This document shows, one piece after another, positions 25,924-34,713 of a stretch of 64,000 nucleotides of DNA. Positions within the stretch are counted from its first letter, which is position 1. The number at the start of each line of letters is the position of its first letter. The notes under the pieces are model-generated. The model saw only the letters and a program-made list of their open reading frames with translations, was not told the origin of the DNA and ran no database searches. The translations under genes were made by a program, and so were the position numbers. Source of the DNA: JAHEKD01 sp965204695 (lineage in GTDB: Bacteria; Pseudomonadota; Gammaproteobacteria; Arenicellales; JAHEKD01); the NCBI GenBank assembly GCA_965204695.1, contig OZ242007.1, forward strand, positions 1,984,001 to 2,048,000. Direction: 5' to 3'.

Positions 25924-26403
25924 ATGAAATTTGTACCCATGAAAATTGTCACCCAAGCCAAATGGCTCCGGCGCGGCATGAATTTATGGCCGCCTTTTTG
26001 GGGCGCTGGGATTTCGGTAACGCGCATCGATGATGATTTCAGACACGCCCAGGTGCGGATGAAATTAACTTGGTATAACCGTAATTACATGGGCACCCAA
26101 TATGGCGGCAGTTTGTACAGTATGACTGATGCTTTTTATGCCATCATGATCATCCGCAATCTGGACAACAAATATTTCGTCTGGGACAAAAGCGCCAGTA
26201 TTGATTACATCGCCCCGGCCAAAGGTACAGTTTATGCCGATTATCAACTTACCGATGAAATGCTGGATACCATAAAACAAAACACCGAAGACGGGCAAAA
26301 GTTTTTATACGATGTACCTGTTGAAATCGTCGACGACCAAAAACAACTCATCGCCAAAGTAAATAAAGTTATTTACATTCGCAAGAAACCGAAGTATCGG
26401 TAG
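25924..26403 (+). CDS. DUF4442 hot-dog fold protein
   Basis: 159 residues. The DUF4442 pattern is clear: the helix-strand segment MGTQYGGSLYSMTDAFYAIM followed by VWDKSASIDYIAPAKGTVYA and the central ADYQLTDEMLDTI. Such hot-dog proteins are often thioesterase-related, but many members lack known activity. A second start at residue 6 (25939) is possible. It is a single gene, not clearly linked to neighbours. Confidence 0.75.
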   Translation: MKFVPMKIVTQAKWLRRGMNLWPPFWGAGISVTRIDDDFRHAQVRMKLTWYNRNYMGTQYGGSLYSMTDAFYAIMIIRNLDNKYFVWDKSASIDYIAPAKGTVYADYQLTDEMLDTIKQNTEDGQKFLYDVPVEIVDDQKQLIAKVNKVIYIRKKPKYR

Positions 26404-26482
26404 TTGCATTAATAAAGAATTACTTGACCTAAAGTTAGCTTAAGCTTTTAGAATCTGACTCAATTAACATTGAGTTTTGATT

Positions 26483-26893
26483 ATGGCGTTTTCAATAAAT
26501 AGTCTCGTGCCTGAACTTTGGTGTTCTGACTTTGAACAAAGCTTAAAATTTTATACACAAATTCTTGGTTTTTCCGTAGCTCAAAGAAAAGATACAGCAC
26601 AGCATGCCTACTTGGAACTACAAGGCTCCCAAATAATGATTGCCTCCTGGAAGCAAGATGGCACATGGGAACCTGCGGTACTTGAAAAGCCTTATGGACG
26701 AGGAATCAATTTTCAAATATTCGTAAATAATGTGAATGAAATATACGAATCAGTAACCAAGGCGGGTTTCAAACCGTTTGTTGACCTTTACACAATGACA
26801 TATTGGACCAATCACGGAATGGATGAACGAACTGAATTCGGTCTTCTCGATCCAGATGGATACCTGTTACGCTTCTCACAAAGGTCGCTATGA
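26483..26893 (+). CDS. VOC family (glyoxalase/bleomycin resistance type) protein
   Basis: About 136 residues. The ATG at 26483 is preferred over a TTG two codons upstream. It shows the beta-alpha-beta-beta-beta glyoxalase fold: VPELWCSDFEQSLKFYTQIL, LELQGSQIMIASW and a second half with INFQIFVNNVNEIYE and LLDPDGYLLRF. Metal-ligand positions are not fully conserved, so either binding (drug resistance-type) or enzymatic roles are possible. It stands alone. Confidence 0.82.
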   Translation: MAFSINSLVPELWCSDFEQSLKFYTQILGFSVAQRKDTAQHAYLELQGSQIMIASWKQDGTWEPAVLEKPYGRGINFQIFVNNVNEIYESVTKAGFKPFVDLYTMTYWTNHGMDERTEFGLLDPDGYLLRFSQRSL

Positions 26894-26933
26894 TTTTTCG
26901 ATCAACAATTTTGACCCAAAGAACCTACGATTA

Positions 26934-28310
26934 CTATTGCAGAGGCTTCAACTCACCTAACATAGTTGGTATTAATTCTGAGACAGTTGGGTGAATATGC
27001 ACGGCACGTTGAATAACAGTATAAGGCGCTTTGGCATACATGATATCGATCATACCGTGGATAGCTTCGTCACCCGTTAAACCTAGTATCGCTGCGCCTA
27101 GTATTTGTTCGCTTTCGGCATCGACCAGAACTTTCATGAAACCTTGGGTTTGAGAGCTTTCCTTTGCCCGACCCACCCGACTCATGGCTCGCTTGCCGAT
27201 TAGAACTTGTTTACCTGATTCTCTTGCCTGAGCCTCGGTCATACCGACCCGACCAAGGGGCGGATCAATAAACAAACCATAAGTCATGATGCGGTCACTG
27301 ACACGACGTGGATCATTGTCCAATAGATTGGCGGCTACAATTTCGTGATCATTATACGAAGTGTGGGTGAAAGCCCCTTGCCCGTTACAATCACCTAGAG
27401 CCCAGATGCCTTCAACATTAGTTTTCAATTGATCGTCGACTTTAATAAATCCTCGCTCATCAACTTCGACACCTGCAACTTCCAAACCTAGATTATCTGT
27501 ATTTGGTTTTCTACCGATGGCAAACAAGACCTGTGAGCCACTGACCTGAAACTCACCTTGTTCATCCTTACAGTCAACAACAATTTGATCGGACTGTTTA
27601 GAAAAACGCACCTCATCAACAGCGAGTTTGATGTCTATATTTTCAGCTTCCAGAATCTCCCTTACTGTATCGGAAACATCCTGGTCTTCCCTTGGAATTA
27701 ATCTCGGTGCTTTTTCAATCACTGTCACCTGACTACCAAAACGTTTGTACATTTGCGCAAACTCAAGCCCGATATAACTACCGCCTACAATAACTAAATG
27801 TTCAGGCAGAAAATCCACATCCATCACGGTTTCGCTGGTGTAATAGTCAATCTGATCCAGCCCATCAAATGGCGGCACAAAGGATCGAGCACCTACATTG
27901 ATAAAAATCTGCTCGGCTTGCAGAATTTGTCCATCAACTTCAACCATATTCTTCCCTGTAAAAACAGCGTGGCCCTGATAGACATCAAGATTATCTGTAG
28001 ACCTGAGCCAGCTCTCGACGCCCTTATTTGACTCTCCGGAAATAGCATCTTTACGGGTTTTGACTGCTTTCATATCCACATCGACTTGCCCTGGAATTGA
28101 AAAGCCAAAAGTATCTCCTGATCGTGCCGTATGAATTGCCTTGGCGCTCGCGACTAATGCCTTAGTGGGAATACATCCATTATTAACACAAGTACCGCCA
28201 AATTTATCCCGTTCGATAATCGCTACTTTTTGACCTGAATTAGCGAAACGAGTAGCAAGCGCCGGGCCAGCCTGACCAGTGCCAATCACAATGGCATCAT
28301 AATTTTCCAT
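26934..28310 (-). CDS. FAD-dependent pyridine nucleotide-disulfide oxidoreductase
   Basis: 458 residues. It has an N-terminal FAD-binding Rossmann motif GTGQAGPALATRFANSG, the redox-active disulfide GGTCVNNGCIPTKAL, an NAD(P)-binding Rossmann motif HLVIVGGSYIGLEFAQMY, and the C-terminal dimerisation domain ending HIHPTVSELIPT. It is of the mercuric reductase/lipoamide dehydrogenase class, but lacks the mercuric reductase C-terminal cysteine pair, so it is not merA. A strong aggaga ribosome binding site precedes the ATG. The substrate is unknown. Confidence 0.88.
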   Translation of the reverse strand: MENYDAIVIGTGQAGPALATRFANSGQKVAIIERDKFGGTCVNNGCIPTKALVASAKAIHTARSGDTFGFSIPGQVDVDMKAVKTRKDAISGESNKGVESWLRSTDNLDVYQGHAVFTGKNMVEVDGQILQAEQIFINVGARSFVPPFDGLDQIDYYTSETVMDVDFLPEHLVIVGGSYIGLEFAQMYKRFGSQVTVIEKAPRLIPREDQDVSDTVREILEAENIDIKLAVDEVRFSKQSDQIVVDCKDEQGEFQVSGSQVLFAIGRKPNTDNLGLEVAGVEVDERGFIKVDDQLKTNVEGIWALGDCNGQGAFTHTSYNDHEIVAANLLDNDPRRVSDRIMTYGLFIDPPLGRVGMTEAQARESGKQVLIGKRAMSRVGRAKESSQTQGFMKVLVDAESEQILGAAILGLTGDEAIHGMIDIMYAKAPYTVIQRAVHIHPTVSELIPTMLGELKPLQ

Positions 28311-28373
28311 GATCTAATCTCCTCTTTAACGCATAGAGTATAGCGTTTATAACCTCTGATTCCAGGATCTCGA

Positions 28374-28913
28374 TTACTGAGCTGTTAAAGATGGATATGC
28401 TTCGATATAAACCCAATCATTGGCTTTAGCTGGAATGTGACACCCTAGACATTCTGTTTGGTAGTTAGTCGTGACATTGACATCAGGTTGATCGGGCTTA
28501 AACAAGGCCCAGCCCCAACCTTCGCCCCAAATGGGGTTATCGATAAATCGATTTTGGCTGTCCTTAACCATCACGAATATCTGCTTGACCGTGTTATTGG
28601 CATAACTAACATCTTTTCCGGTGGTGTATGTTCCGGCTGTCGAAGCTCTGAGTTCTTTAACCAATGTTGCACCATCTGGAAATTGTCCAGTTGCACGAAA
28701 TGCATCTATAGTCGATTGCTCGGTATAAACATCATGAAAACCACTGGCATCACCCTCAGGAACAAACCAGGAACCTAAATGAGCCATGTTTTTACGAAAG
28801 TCACTTGGCAGTGAAATCCCTCCGTCTTCATCAACATTTTGAGAAAAATTATCAGCAGACGAAACCATTGCCACTAGATAACAAGTAATCGAAATCAAAA
28901 TTGCTTTATACAA
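28374..28913 (-). CDS. Cytochrome P460 family protein
   Basis: 179 residues with a signal peptide (MYKAILISITCYLVAMVSSA) for export. The single heme site is CLGCH near the C-terminus (about residue 162), followed by the typical IPAKANDWVYIEAYP. The core segment VTNYQTECLGC, the upstream LVKELRASTAGTYTTGKDV and the YTEQSTIDAFRATG stretch match the P460 family, in which a lysine is cross-linked to a c-type heme that oxidises hydroxylamine or handles NO. Paired with a second P460 gene 149 nt away. Confidence 0.82.
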   Translation of the reverse strand: MYKAILISITCYLVAMVSSADNFSQNVDEDGGISLPSDFRKNMAHLGSWFVPEGDASGFHDVYTEQSTIDAFRATGQFPDGATLVKELRASTAGTYTTGKDVSYANNTVKQIFVMVKDSQNRFIDNPIWGEGWGWALFKPDQPDVNVTTNYQTECLGCHIPAKANDWVYIEAYPSLTAQ

Positions 28914-28993
28914 AACTATTCTCTGTTATGTGTTTTAGGAAACTGTGTTGATCTTTTTCTATAACCATGGAAATTCATTATCATCTGATATTC

Positions 28994-29020
28994 CTGGACT
29001 CCCGCCTTCGTGGGAGTGAT
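28994..29020. repeat. Third copy of the dispersed palindromic repeat
   Basis: ctggactcccgccttcgtgg continuing gagtgat has the same GC-rich palindromic core as the pair at 4617-4684. It lies between the two cytochrome P460 genes and may serve as a terminator. Confidence 0.55.
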
Positions 29021-29061
29021 GTGAAAGTAATAAATTACACTTCACAGAATTGATTTCGTGT

Positions 29062-29673
29062 TTAGAGCTCAGAATCTACTCCGCCAACCGCTTTCTCACC
29101 AGTGCCCTTACCAGCACGTAGAACTGGATAATATTGCGTAAAAACAAAGTCATCAGCGGCTGCACCTTGATGACAGGCATTGCAAGCTGCGGCGGGAAAT
29201 GCCTTGGCAGTTTCGGTCAAAGATTTATGATCTGGGGTAGAAAAACTGAAGTATGCCCAGTTGCCAGGCTCATCTGGAAAGTTTTCTTTACTTTTTATTG
29301 TCGCTTCTAAACCAATAAACTCGCCTTGAAAATAACCAGCACCACTAACTGCTTGTTTTGAACCGACACTAACCAGTTCTTTCATCAAAATTGTGCCGTC
29401 GCGAAACTCACCCGTCTCTTTCCAGTGTGCCCAACTTTCTGGGTCAATATAAACATTGTGATGCTCCGGGAAAGCCGCTTTACCGTTGTTCATATCATTC
29501 GGGGTTACCGGTGTTCCAACATAAACCCATTCTCGATAACCAGTCGGACGCTTTAATTCACCATCACTGATTTCATAATAATCATTCGCGTTGGCCAAGC
29601 TGGATGTCATTACTGCCAATGCTGAAGTAATGAGAAAATTTGTTGAAAATTTCCTAAACTTTGTTTTAATCAT
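29062..29673 (-). CDS. Cytochrome P460 family protein
   Basis: 203 residues with a signal peptide (FSTNFLITSALAVMTSSLAN). The heme site is CNACH (about residue 166), after FPAAACNAC. Preceding segments HHNVYIDPESWAHWKETGEF and GTILMKELVSVGSKQAVSGA match the family; a lysine in MKELV is a candidate for the heme cross-link. It is the upstream member of the P460 pair and divergent from an AraC regulator at 29820. Probable role: oxidation of hydroxylamine, NO or a related reactive nitrogen compound in the periplasm. Confidence 0.82.
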   Translation of the reverse strand: MIKTKFRKFSTNFLITSALAVMTSSLANANDYYEISDGELKRPTGYREWVYVGTPVTPNDMNNGKAAFPEHHNVYIDPESWAHWKETGEFRDGTILMKELVSVGSKQAVSGAGYFQGEFIGLEATIKSKENFPDEPGNWAYFSFSTPDHKSLTETAKAFPAAACNACHQGAAADDFVFTQYYPVLRAGKGTGEKAVGGVDSEL

Positions 29674-29819
29674 AGTCGGTTCCTCTATTAGTTGGTCATG
29701 GCATCAAAGTGCTCTAACTAATCAAGTTTTACTGATCAAAAAGTAATCTCTCATAAGCACTTATGAAGATCATTATATTAATAATGAGCTAACCCATCGT
29801 TACCAGGAGATTCAAAAAC

Positions 29820-30752
29820 GTGTCCAACAGAACTAAATATCAAGAGCAAATAATTAATGAGGCATTTAATCTATTTCGATTTAATGGTTCAGTTTTTTTT
29901 AGATCATCACTGGCCTCTCCTTGGGGCATCCAGCTCAGCGCCGATCCGGCGATAAGATTTCATATAGCGCTTCAAGGTAGTTTGAATCTTGGTAGTAGTC
30001 CAGATCGTTATATTCAAATCGAACAAGGTGAGATCGGTCTGGTGGCTGGTAATCAACAGCATTGGATAGCTGATAACCCAAGCTCTGAAAAGACCGATCA
30101 AAGCAAGGTGATGGAAGCCTGCGATTTGAATTCGCCTTTATTTCAACAAGGTAAAATCAGCCATCATTTGATTTGTTGCAGAATTTCTCTTGAATCTGGA
30201 TTAACCCATCCATTACTTGAAAAACTACCGACCTTTATAGCTGTTAGGGATTTACAATCCGTTGATGAAATCTGGTCTGTGATTGACTTAATCGATCAAA
30301 ACCTTGAAGCCGAGACGAGTTTCCAAAACCCTATTGCTGACCGTCTGGTAGAAATTTTGTTTATCCATATCATGAAACATATTATCGATTCCTCACAGGG
30401 CGAAGAGATAATGGATGCCTTAATTGCAGATCGCCGTATTTTTCAAGCTTTAAATCTCATTCATAAGTCTCCCCAGCGAAATTGGACAGTGACAACGTTG
30501 GGGGAGCAAGTTGGCATGTCCAAATCAACGTTAAATCGACAATTCCTCCTATCAGTGGGAGAAACACCAATGGCTTATTTGACGGAATTACGCCTCAAAA
30601 AAGCTTCATCGTTAATAAGAAATTCCAGCCTCAGTTTTGATGATATTGCCGCACTGTCAGGATATGCTTCGTCTCGAAGTTTAAGCAAAGCCTTTGTCAA
30701 ACGATTTGGTGAGAACATGAACCAGCACAGAACTAGTTCAAAAGAAAAATAA
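29820..30752 (+). CDS. AraC family regulator (cupin-6 N-terminal domain)
   Basis: 310 residues, GTG start with a ccaggaga site. The N-terminal cupin-like domain (residues about 25-180, with GEIGLVAGNQQHWIAD) precedes a C-terminal double helix-turn-helix: TVTTLGEQVGMSKSTLNRQF and FDDIAALSGYASSRSLSKAF. It belongs to the same subfamily as the regulators at 31.8 and 33.7 kb. Divergent from the P460 gene at 29673 (147 nt apart), it probably controls that gene. Confidence 0.88.
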   Translation: MSNRTKYQEQIINEAFNLFRFNGSVFFRSSLASPWGIQLSADPAIRFHIALQGSLNLGSSPDRYIQIEQGEIGLVAGNQQHWIADNPSSEKTDQSKVMEACDLNSPLFQQGKISHHLICCRISLESGLTHPLLEKLPTFIAVRDLQSVDEIWSVIDLIDQNLEAETSFQNPIADRLVEILFIHIMKHIIDSSQGEEIMDALIADRRIFQALNLIHKSPQRNWTVTTLGEQVGMSKSTLNRQFLLSVGETPMAYLTELRLKKASSLIRNSSLSFDDIAALSGYASSRSLSKAFVKRFGENMNQHRTSSKEK

Positions 30753-30781
30753 ACTCTAAGCTATTCCTGCATCTGTCTTTG

Positions 30782-31120
30782 TTATTCACGATACTCAAGC
30801 CGCCCTTTCATGTTGCGATGATAAAAACAATAGTAAGCTAAAGTCATTTTTTCACTGACTTCAATGGTAATACTTTGATCTTTTTCAATATGACCGCTGT
30901 CCCAGCTATTGTCATCGGCTGTTGCTGTATGCGGCACGATATCCCGGTTAATAAATGTCACTTTATCTCCTGGTTGTACCGATAATACAGCAGGTTTGTA
31001 TTCGAACTTAACGATCTCAACAATATGTGTTTCAGCAGCAAAGGATGAAGGTGTGAAAAACGTGGCGACCAATGCCGCCACGATACCCCAAAGTCTTAAT
31101 TGTAAATTTAAACTCCTCAC
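30782..31120 (-). CDS. Cupredoxin-domain copper protein
   Basis: 112 residues. A hydrophobic N-terminus ending ...TPSSFAA is a signal peptide; the type 1 copper ligands are visible as H in IVPHTATADDN and C, H, M in YYCFYHRNMKG. It is a pseudoazurin/plastocyanin-like electron carrier in the periplasm. The GTG start overlaps the stop of the DUF4142 gene (GTGA), so the two are coupled. It may pass electrons to or from the nearby P460 cytochromes. Confidence 0.8.
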   Translation of the reverse strand: MRSLNLQLRLWGIVAALVATFFTPSSFAAETHIVEIVKFEYKPAVLSVQPGDKVTFINRDIVPHTATADDNSWDSGHIEKDQSITIEVSEKMTLAYYCFYHRNMKGRLEYRE

Positions 31121-31659
31121 TGTAGTTGGCTGACCATTTGTTCAGCATGAGTTTCATGAGCTTTGAAGATTTCCAATCCAGCTTCAAATAGCGATTTAAC
31201 TTCAGCATTATCGATATTGGGAATAAACGTCCCTTCAACCAATTCGTTAACAGATTGATGGTAAGCCAGCTCATTTTCAGCGTATCGCTTATCGAATTCA
31301 GCGCCACGCAATTGAGACAGTTCATTGATTATTTGTTCAGCACCTTGTTCAAGTGATTGACTCAAAAAATTGTCTTCGGCAGACGCACCAAGCTTTTCGA
31401 GTAAAGCCAGCGCTTGCTCATTCACCGCCGTGTGATCTCGAATCATGGTATTGGCGAAATTATGAATTTCTGGGTTATTTGATATGGCTAATGCTAAATG
31501 AGCGTAGCGTATGTCAATGTTGTCAGCCGTATAAGCCACATGGGCAATTTCTAGGTCATTTAAATCTGCTGCCGATTGAGCTAGTGCAAATTGAAAGTTC
31601 CACCCGACCAATAATCCAAAGATCAGCGTTTTTATCGAAAAAATGGTTTTTAACTTCAT
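31117..31659 (-). CDS. DUF4142 ferritin-like periplasmic protein
   Basis: 180 residues. The start at 31659 is chosen because aggag lies 7 nt upstream and it begins a signal peptide (KLKTIFSIKTLIFGLLVGWN); the open frame extends further upstream but reads as non-conserved. The mature part has the DUF4142 helical bundle: DLEIAHVAYTADNIDIRYAH, FANTMIRDHTAVNEQALALL and ELAYHQSVNELVEGTFIPN. The function is unknown; metal or oxidative stress roles are suggested for the family. It is cotranscribed with the cupredoxin gene. Confidence 0.82.
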   Translation of the reverse strand: MKLKTIFSIKTLIFGLLVGWNFQFALAQSAADLNDLEIAHVAYTADNIDIRYAHLALAISNNPEIHNFANTMIRDHTAVNEQALALLEKLGASAEDNFLSQSLEQGAEQIINELSQLRGAEFDKRYAENELAYHQSVNELVEGTFIPNIDNAEVKSLFEAGLEIFKAHETHAEQMVSQLQ

Positions 31660-31830
31660 TCGTTTTCTCCTATAGGTTAGTAAATAGTTTGATGTTTGGG
31701 TCTGGAGTCTCAAACATGGAGAAACATTGTTACGCAAAATAATTGTCTTCTTAATGATTAAAATTTCATTATTTTTGATCAAACGTACATTTCTTAATCA
31801 ATTATTCTGATAATGATATATAGTCAAGCC

Positions 31831-32799
31831 ATGGACTTACTCAGTGAAATACTCTCTCATTTAAAATTCTCGGGCACTCTATACTTTCGCACTTCTTTTA
31901 CCTCACCCTGGAGTATTAAAGTGCCACCGTTTGAAAATGTGTCGCGCTTTCATTATGCACATAGAGGTCGATGTTTAGTCAGAGTTTTAGAAGATCAACC
32001 TCCAGTATTACTCAACCAGGGTGACTTAATCATCATCACTCGAGGTGCGGGACATACTTTATTTTGCGATCCAACCACTGAAAATCTGGCTGTGAAACTC
32101 GATCAGGTCATTGAAGAATCGGGGTTTACAGGTGAAGGTGTGCTGGTTTATGGCGAACCCGGTACGCATCATGAAACTCAGCTGATATGTGGGCATTTTG
32201 CTTTCGATACTGAAGCTAAACATCCTCTTGTTGATGGTTTACCGGCTTTTATACATATCAAGGACTACGGTCAGACTGCCGGCTCCTGGATGCAACATAC
32301 ATTACGATTGATTGGTGAGGAAACAGGTCGAAGTGGTCTTGGCAGCAATTTAATTGCGGGCAAACTATCTGAAATCATTTATGCGCAAGCACTAAGAACC
32401 TATCTAGGGACAGAACAAGCCAAACAGAACGGCTTAGCTGGTTTCATGGACCCTGCTATTGCTAGGGCGCTCAAAGCAATTCATGAATCTCCACATTTGC
32501 AGTGGACATTGGAATCTTTATCAAAAATTGCTGGTGTATCACGAACATTGTTGTCTACAAAGTTTCATAACAGTCTCGATACCACACCCATGGGCTATGT
32601 AACCCGCTGGCGTATGTTACTGGCTAGAAAGTATTTGATTGAATCTAATCAACCCATTATCGATGTTGCAGAATCAGTGGGTTATCAATCAGAAGCGGCT
32701 TTTGGGCGTGTATTTAAACGCAATTTTGAAATTGGACCGGCAAGTTATCGTAAACAAAAAAGAAACCTGGATTATGACAAGCAGGTAAGTTCAGTTTGA
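31831..32799 (+). CDS. AraC family regulator (cupin-6 N-terminal domain)
   Basis: 322 residues from the start MDLLSEILSHL, which matches family members; an ATG at 31813 would add six residues. The cupin region contains LNQGDLIIITRGAGHTLFCD; the C-terminal double helix-turn-helix is LESLSKIAGVSRTLLSTKF and VAESVGYQSEAAFGRVFKRN. It is divergent from the DUF4142-cupredoxin operon over about 170 nt and probably controls it. Confidence 0.88.
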   Translation: MDLLSEILSHLKFSGTLYFRTSFTSPWSIKVPPFENVSRFHYAHRGRCLVRVLEDQPPVLLNQGDLIIITRGAGHTLFCDPTTENLAVKLDQVIEESGFTGEGVLVYGEPGTHHETQLICGHFAFDTEAKHPLVDGLPAFIHIKDYGQTAGSWMQHTLRLIGEETGRSGLGSNLIAGKLSEIIYAQALRTYLGTEQAKQNGLAGFMDPAIARALKAIHESPHLQWTLESLSKIAGVSRTLLSTKFHNSLDTTPMGYVTRWRMLLARKYLIESNQPIIDVAESVGYQSEAAFGRVFKRNFEIGPASYRKQKRNLDYDKQVSSV

Positions 32800-32841
32800 A
32801 CACATAGCCCTAATCATAGTTTTCACAACTAAGATCGAGTA

Positions 32842-33663
32842 TTAGTATTGACTCTGCATCCATTGAGATGGAGAGCATCCAAATCTTTTTCTAAATGATC
32901 TAGATAAGGCACTGGCACTATTAAAACCGATTGCGTCAGCGATAAATTGGATCGATTTTCCCTCAAGCAATAAGGTTTGAGCAATATTAAAACGCCAATC
33001 ACTTAAATAATTTCCCGGCGTACTACCCACTACGTTTAAGAATTTAGCTGCAAACCGCGACCTGGACATTCCAGCCGTTGCAGCCATTGTTTCAAGCGAC
33101 CATTTCTCAGCTGGATTCTCATGCACTGCTGTAATCGCTTTACTCAAATTTGGATTAGCTAACCCTGCAAGTAAACCTGATTGAATTGCATTGGTATCCA
33201 TAAGAAATCGCAGCGATTGAATAATCACTACTTCCATTAACCGGTCTAATACCGCTTGGTGACCACAGTGAAGATCATTTGATTCCGAAAATAAAGCATT
33301 CAGCGTATGTTTCAGTGAACCCATTTCATTTAGCTCAATCAAGACTAAATCGACCAATGCTGATGACAATGGATTGACAGAATTTATTCCACATTCAAAT
33401 GAAGCACAAACCAGATCCACATCATCAGATACGGCTTGAAGCTGATGTGCTGTTGGGTTCATATAGACAAATAAACTTGGTTCACTGACTGATTTAGTTG
33501 GGTGCGATTTCGAGATGATTTTTACCGAACCTTGATTCAAAACATGAATATGACCAACACCTTGATTGCCATCAAAGTTGGCTGTGCCGCAAAGATTTCC
33601 AGTATGAAACACCTTCGCCCTAATATTGAAGAATTTTAAGATTTCAGCTAATCGATCATACAT
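32842..33663 (-). CDS. AraC family regulator (cupin-6 N-terminal domain)
   Basis: About 273 residues. The start at 33663 (MYDRLAEILKFFNIRAK) aligns with the family; an earlier ATG at 33714 has no ribosome binding site. The cupin domain contains HTGNLCGTANFDGNQGVGHI; the helix-turn-helix pair is LETMAATAGMSRSRFAAKF and IADAIGFNSASALSRSFRKR. It is divergent from the AhpD-like gene at 33769, which it probably regulates. Confidence 0.87.
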   Translation of the reverse strand: MYDRLAEILKFFNIRAKVFHTGNLCGTANFDGNQGVGHIHVLNQGSVKIISKSHPTKSVSEPSLFVYMNPTAHQLQAVSDDVDLVCASFECGINSVNPLSSALVDLVLIELNEMGSLKHTLNALFSESNDLHCGHQAVLDRLMEVVIIQSLRFLMDTNAIQSGLLAGLANPNLSKAITAVHENPAEKWSLETMAATAGMSRSRFAAKFLNVVGSTPGNYLSDWRFNIAQTLLLEGKSIQFIADAIGFNSASALSRSFRKRFGCSPSQWMQSQY

Positions 33664-33768
33664 TTTGATACTAATTGTATATATATAAGTACTATATGAT
33701 ACCAAATTACCCACATTATGAGAGAAAATTTAAACATATCTTAACCACTCAACTAACGAGGTTTCAAA

Positions 33769-34314
33769 ATGCCAAATATAAATCCAGTAGATATTTCAAA
33801 TACTGATGAACAAACCCAGGCAACACTTAGTGCCGTAAAAGATAAATTGGGTATGGTACCCAATCTGTTTTCAACATTTGCCCAGGCACCTGTTGTGCTA
33901 AACGGTTATTTGCAATTGTCCGATTCATTGGGAAATGGAGAATTATCGGCTCGGCAACGTGAATTAATCGCTCTTGCTGTGGCACAGCAAAACGAGTGCG
34001 AGTATTGCTTAAGCGCCCATACGGCAATTGGAAAAAGTGTGGGCCTGACCGAACAAGATCTGAACTTAGCCCGTGATGGAAGTGCCGTCGATAATATCGA
34101 CAACATGATCGTCAAATTTGCAGTTGAAATTGTCAACAAAAGAGGCTCTATCAGCAGTGAACAGCTGGATGCACTACGAGAAATCGGTATCAACGATACA
34201 TTAATCGTGGAAGTTATTGGTAATGTCGCTTTGAATGTTTTGACAAATTACACCAATCGCATCGCCGCAACAGATATCGACTTTCCAGTGGTCAGTCTAG
34301 CTAAGGTGGCTTAA
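33769..34314 (+). CDS. Carboxymuconolactone decarboxylase/AhpD-like protein
   Basis: 181 residues. The AhpD-type redox site CEYCLSAHTAIG (CxxC followed by H) lies in RELIALAVAQQNECEYC. The family comprises alkylhydroperoxidase-type enzymes and decarboxylases; the CxxC/H arrangement favours thiol-dependent peroxide reduction. A gagg ribosome binding site precedes the ATG. It is divergently linked to an AraC regulator and ends at a perfect 15-bp palindrome terminator. Confidence 0.87.
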   Translation: MPNINPVDISNTDEQTQATLSAVKDKLGMVPNLFSTFAQAPVVLNGYLQLSDSLGNGELSARQRELIALAVAQQNECEYCLSAHTAIGKSVGLTEQDLNLARDGSAVDNIDNMIVKFAVEIVNKRGSISSEQLDALREIGINDTLIVEVIGNVALNVLTNYTNRIAATDIDFPVVSLAKVA

Positions 34315-34328
34315 AGCTTATATCAATC

Positions 34329-34373
34329 AATTACGCTAGATCTAAAAATTTATTTAGAAGATCTAGCGTAATT
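34329..34373 (+). terminator. Long perfect hairpin after the AhpD-like gene
   Basis: aattacgctagatct (34329-34343) and its exact reverse complement agatctagcgtaatt (34359-34373) are separated by a 15-nt AT-rich loop. It starts 15 nt after the stop codon. It is a likely terminator, although the downstream tract (ctctaaa) is not U-rich, so it may instead be an mRNA 3'-end stabiliser. Confidence 0.6.
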
Positions 34374-34421
34374 CTCTAAACAAGATTTCATCTTTTTGGA
34401 TTGTTAGACCAAGCAGGATAA

Positions 34422-34560
34422 ATGAAATTAGGTTATATAGTTTTTCTCGTCTACGTTATTTCCATTATCTATATCTATTCCCGAGGCCAAGTCAGGTTTC
34501 CACCACTACGGCAGATGATGACGCATAGAACTTAATCGCCCCCTACATCAGTGGTTGAAT
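34422..34560 (+). pseudogene. Remnant of an LpxO-like lipid A beta-hydroxylase
   Basis: An ATG at 34422 opens 37 codons (KLGYIVFLVYVISIIYIYSR, then GQVRFPPLRQMMTHRT) that resemble the start of LpxO-type beta-hydroxylases: a membrane anchor, an RGxVR motif and RQxxxHxT. A stop follows; inserting one base would continue with LIAPYIS, matching the family's APYN/APIN segment. Downstream of this no further similarity was recognised up to 34713. So it is a short 5' fragment with a frameshift, in a 399-base gap that is otherwise empty apart from the hairpin at 34329. Confidence 0.4.
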
Positions 34561-34713
34561 AAACTTGATGAACAGCACATCAATAACCACAAAATTGCCG
34601 TTACTTAAATGCACCACGGGTTTACTTATTAAATATTAATTCTGATGCCGCTTATCGATACCACGATACAAGCGAAGAGTTCAGCAATACTTATGATGAT
34701 CAAAAACCAAGTA

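Noticed and set aside
26934..28310. Mercuric reductase (merA)
   Set aside because: The active-site CVNNGC is shared by the family, but the C-terminal Cys pair and the N-terminal metal-binding domain of MerA are absent, and no mer genes are nearby.
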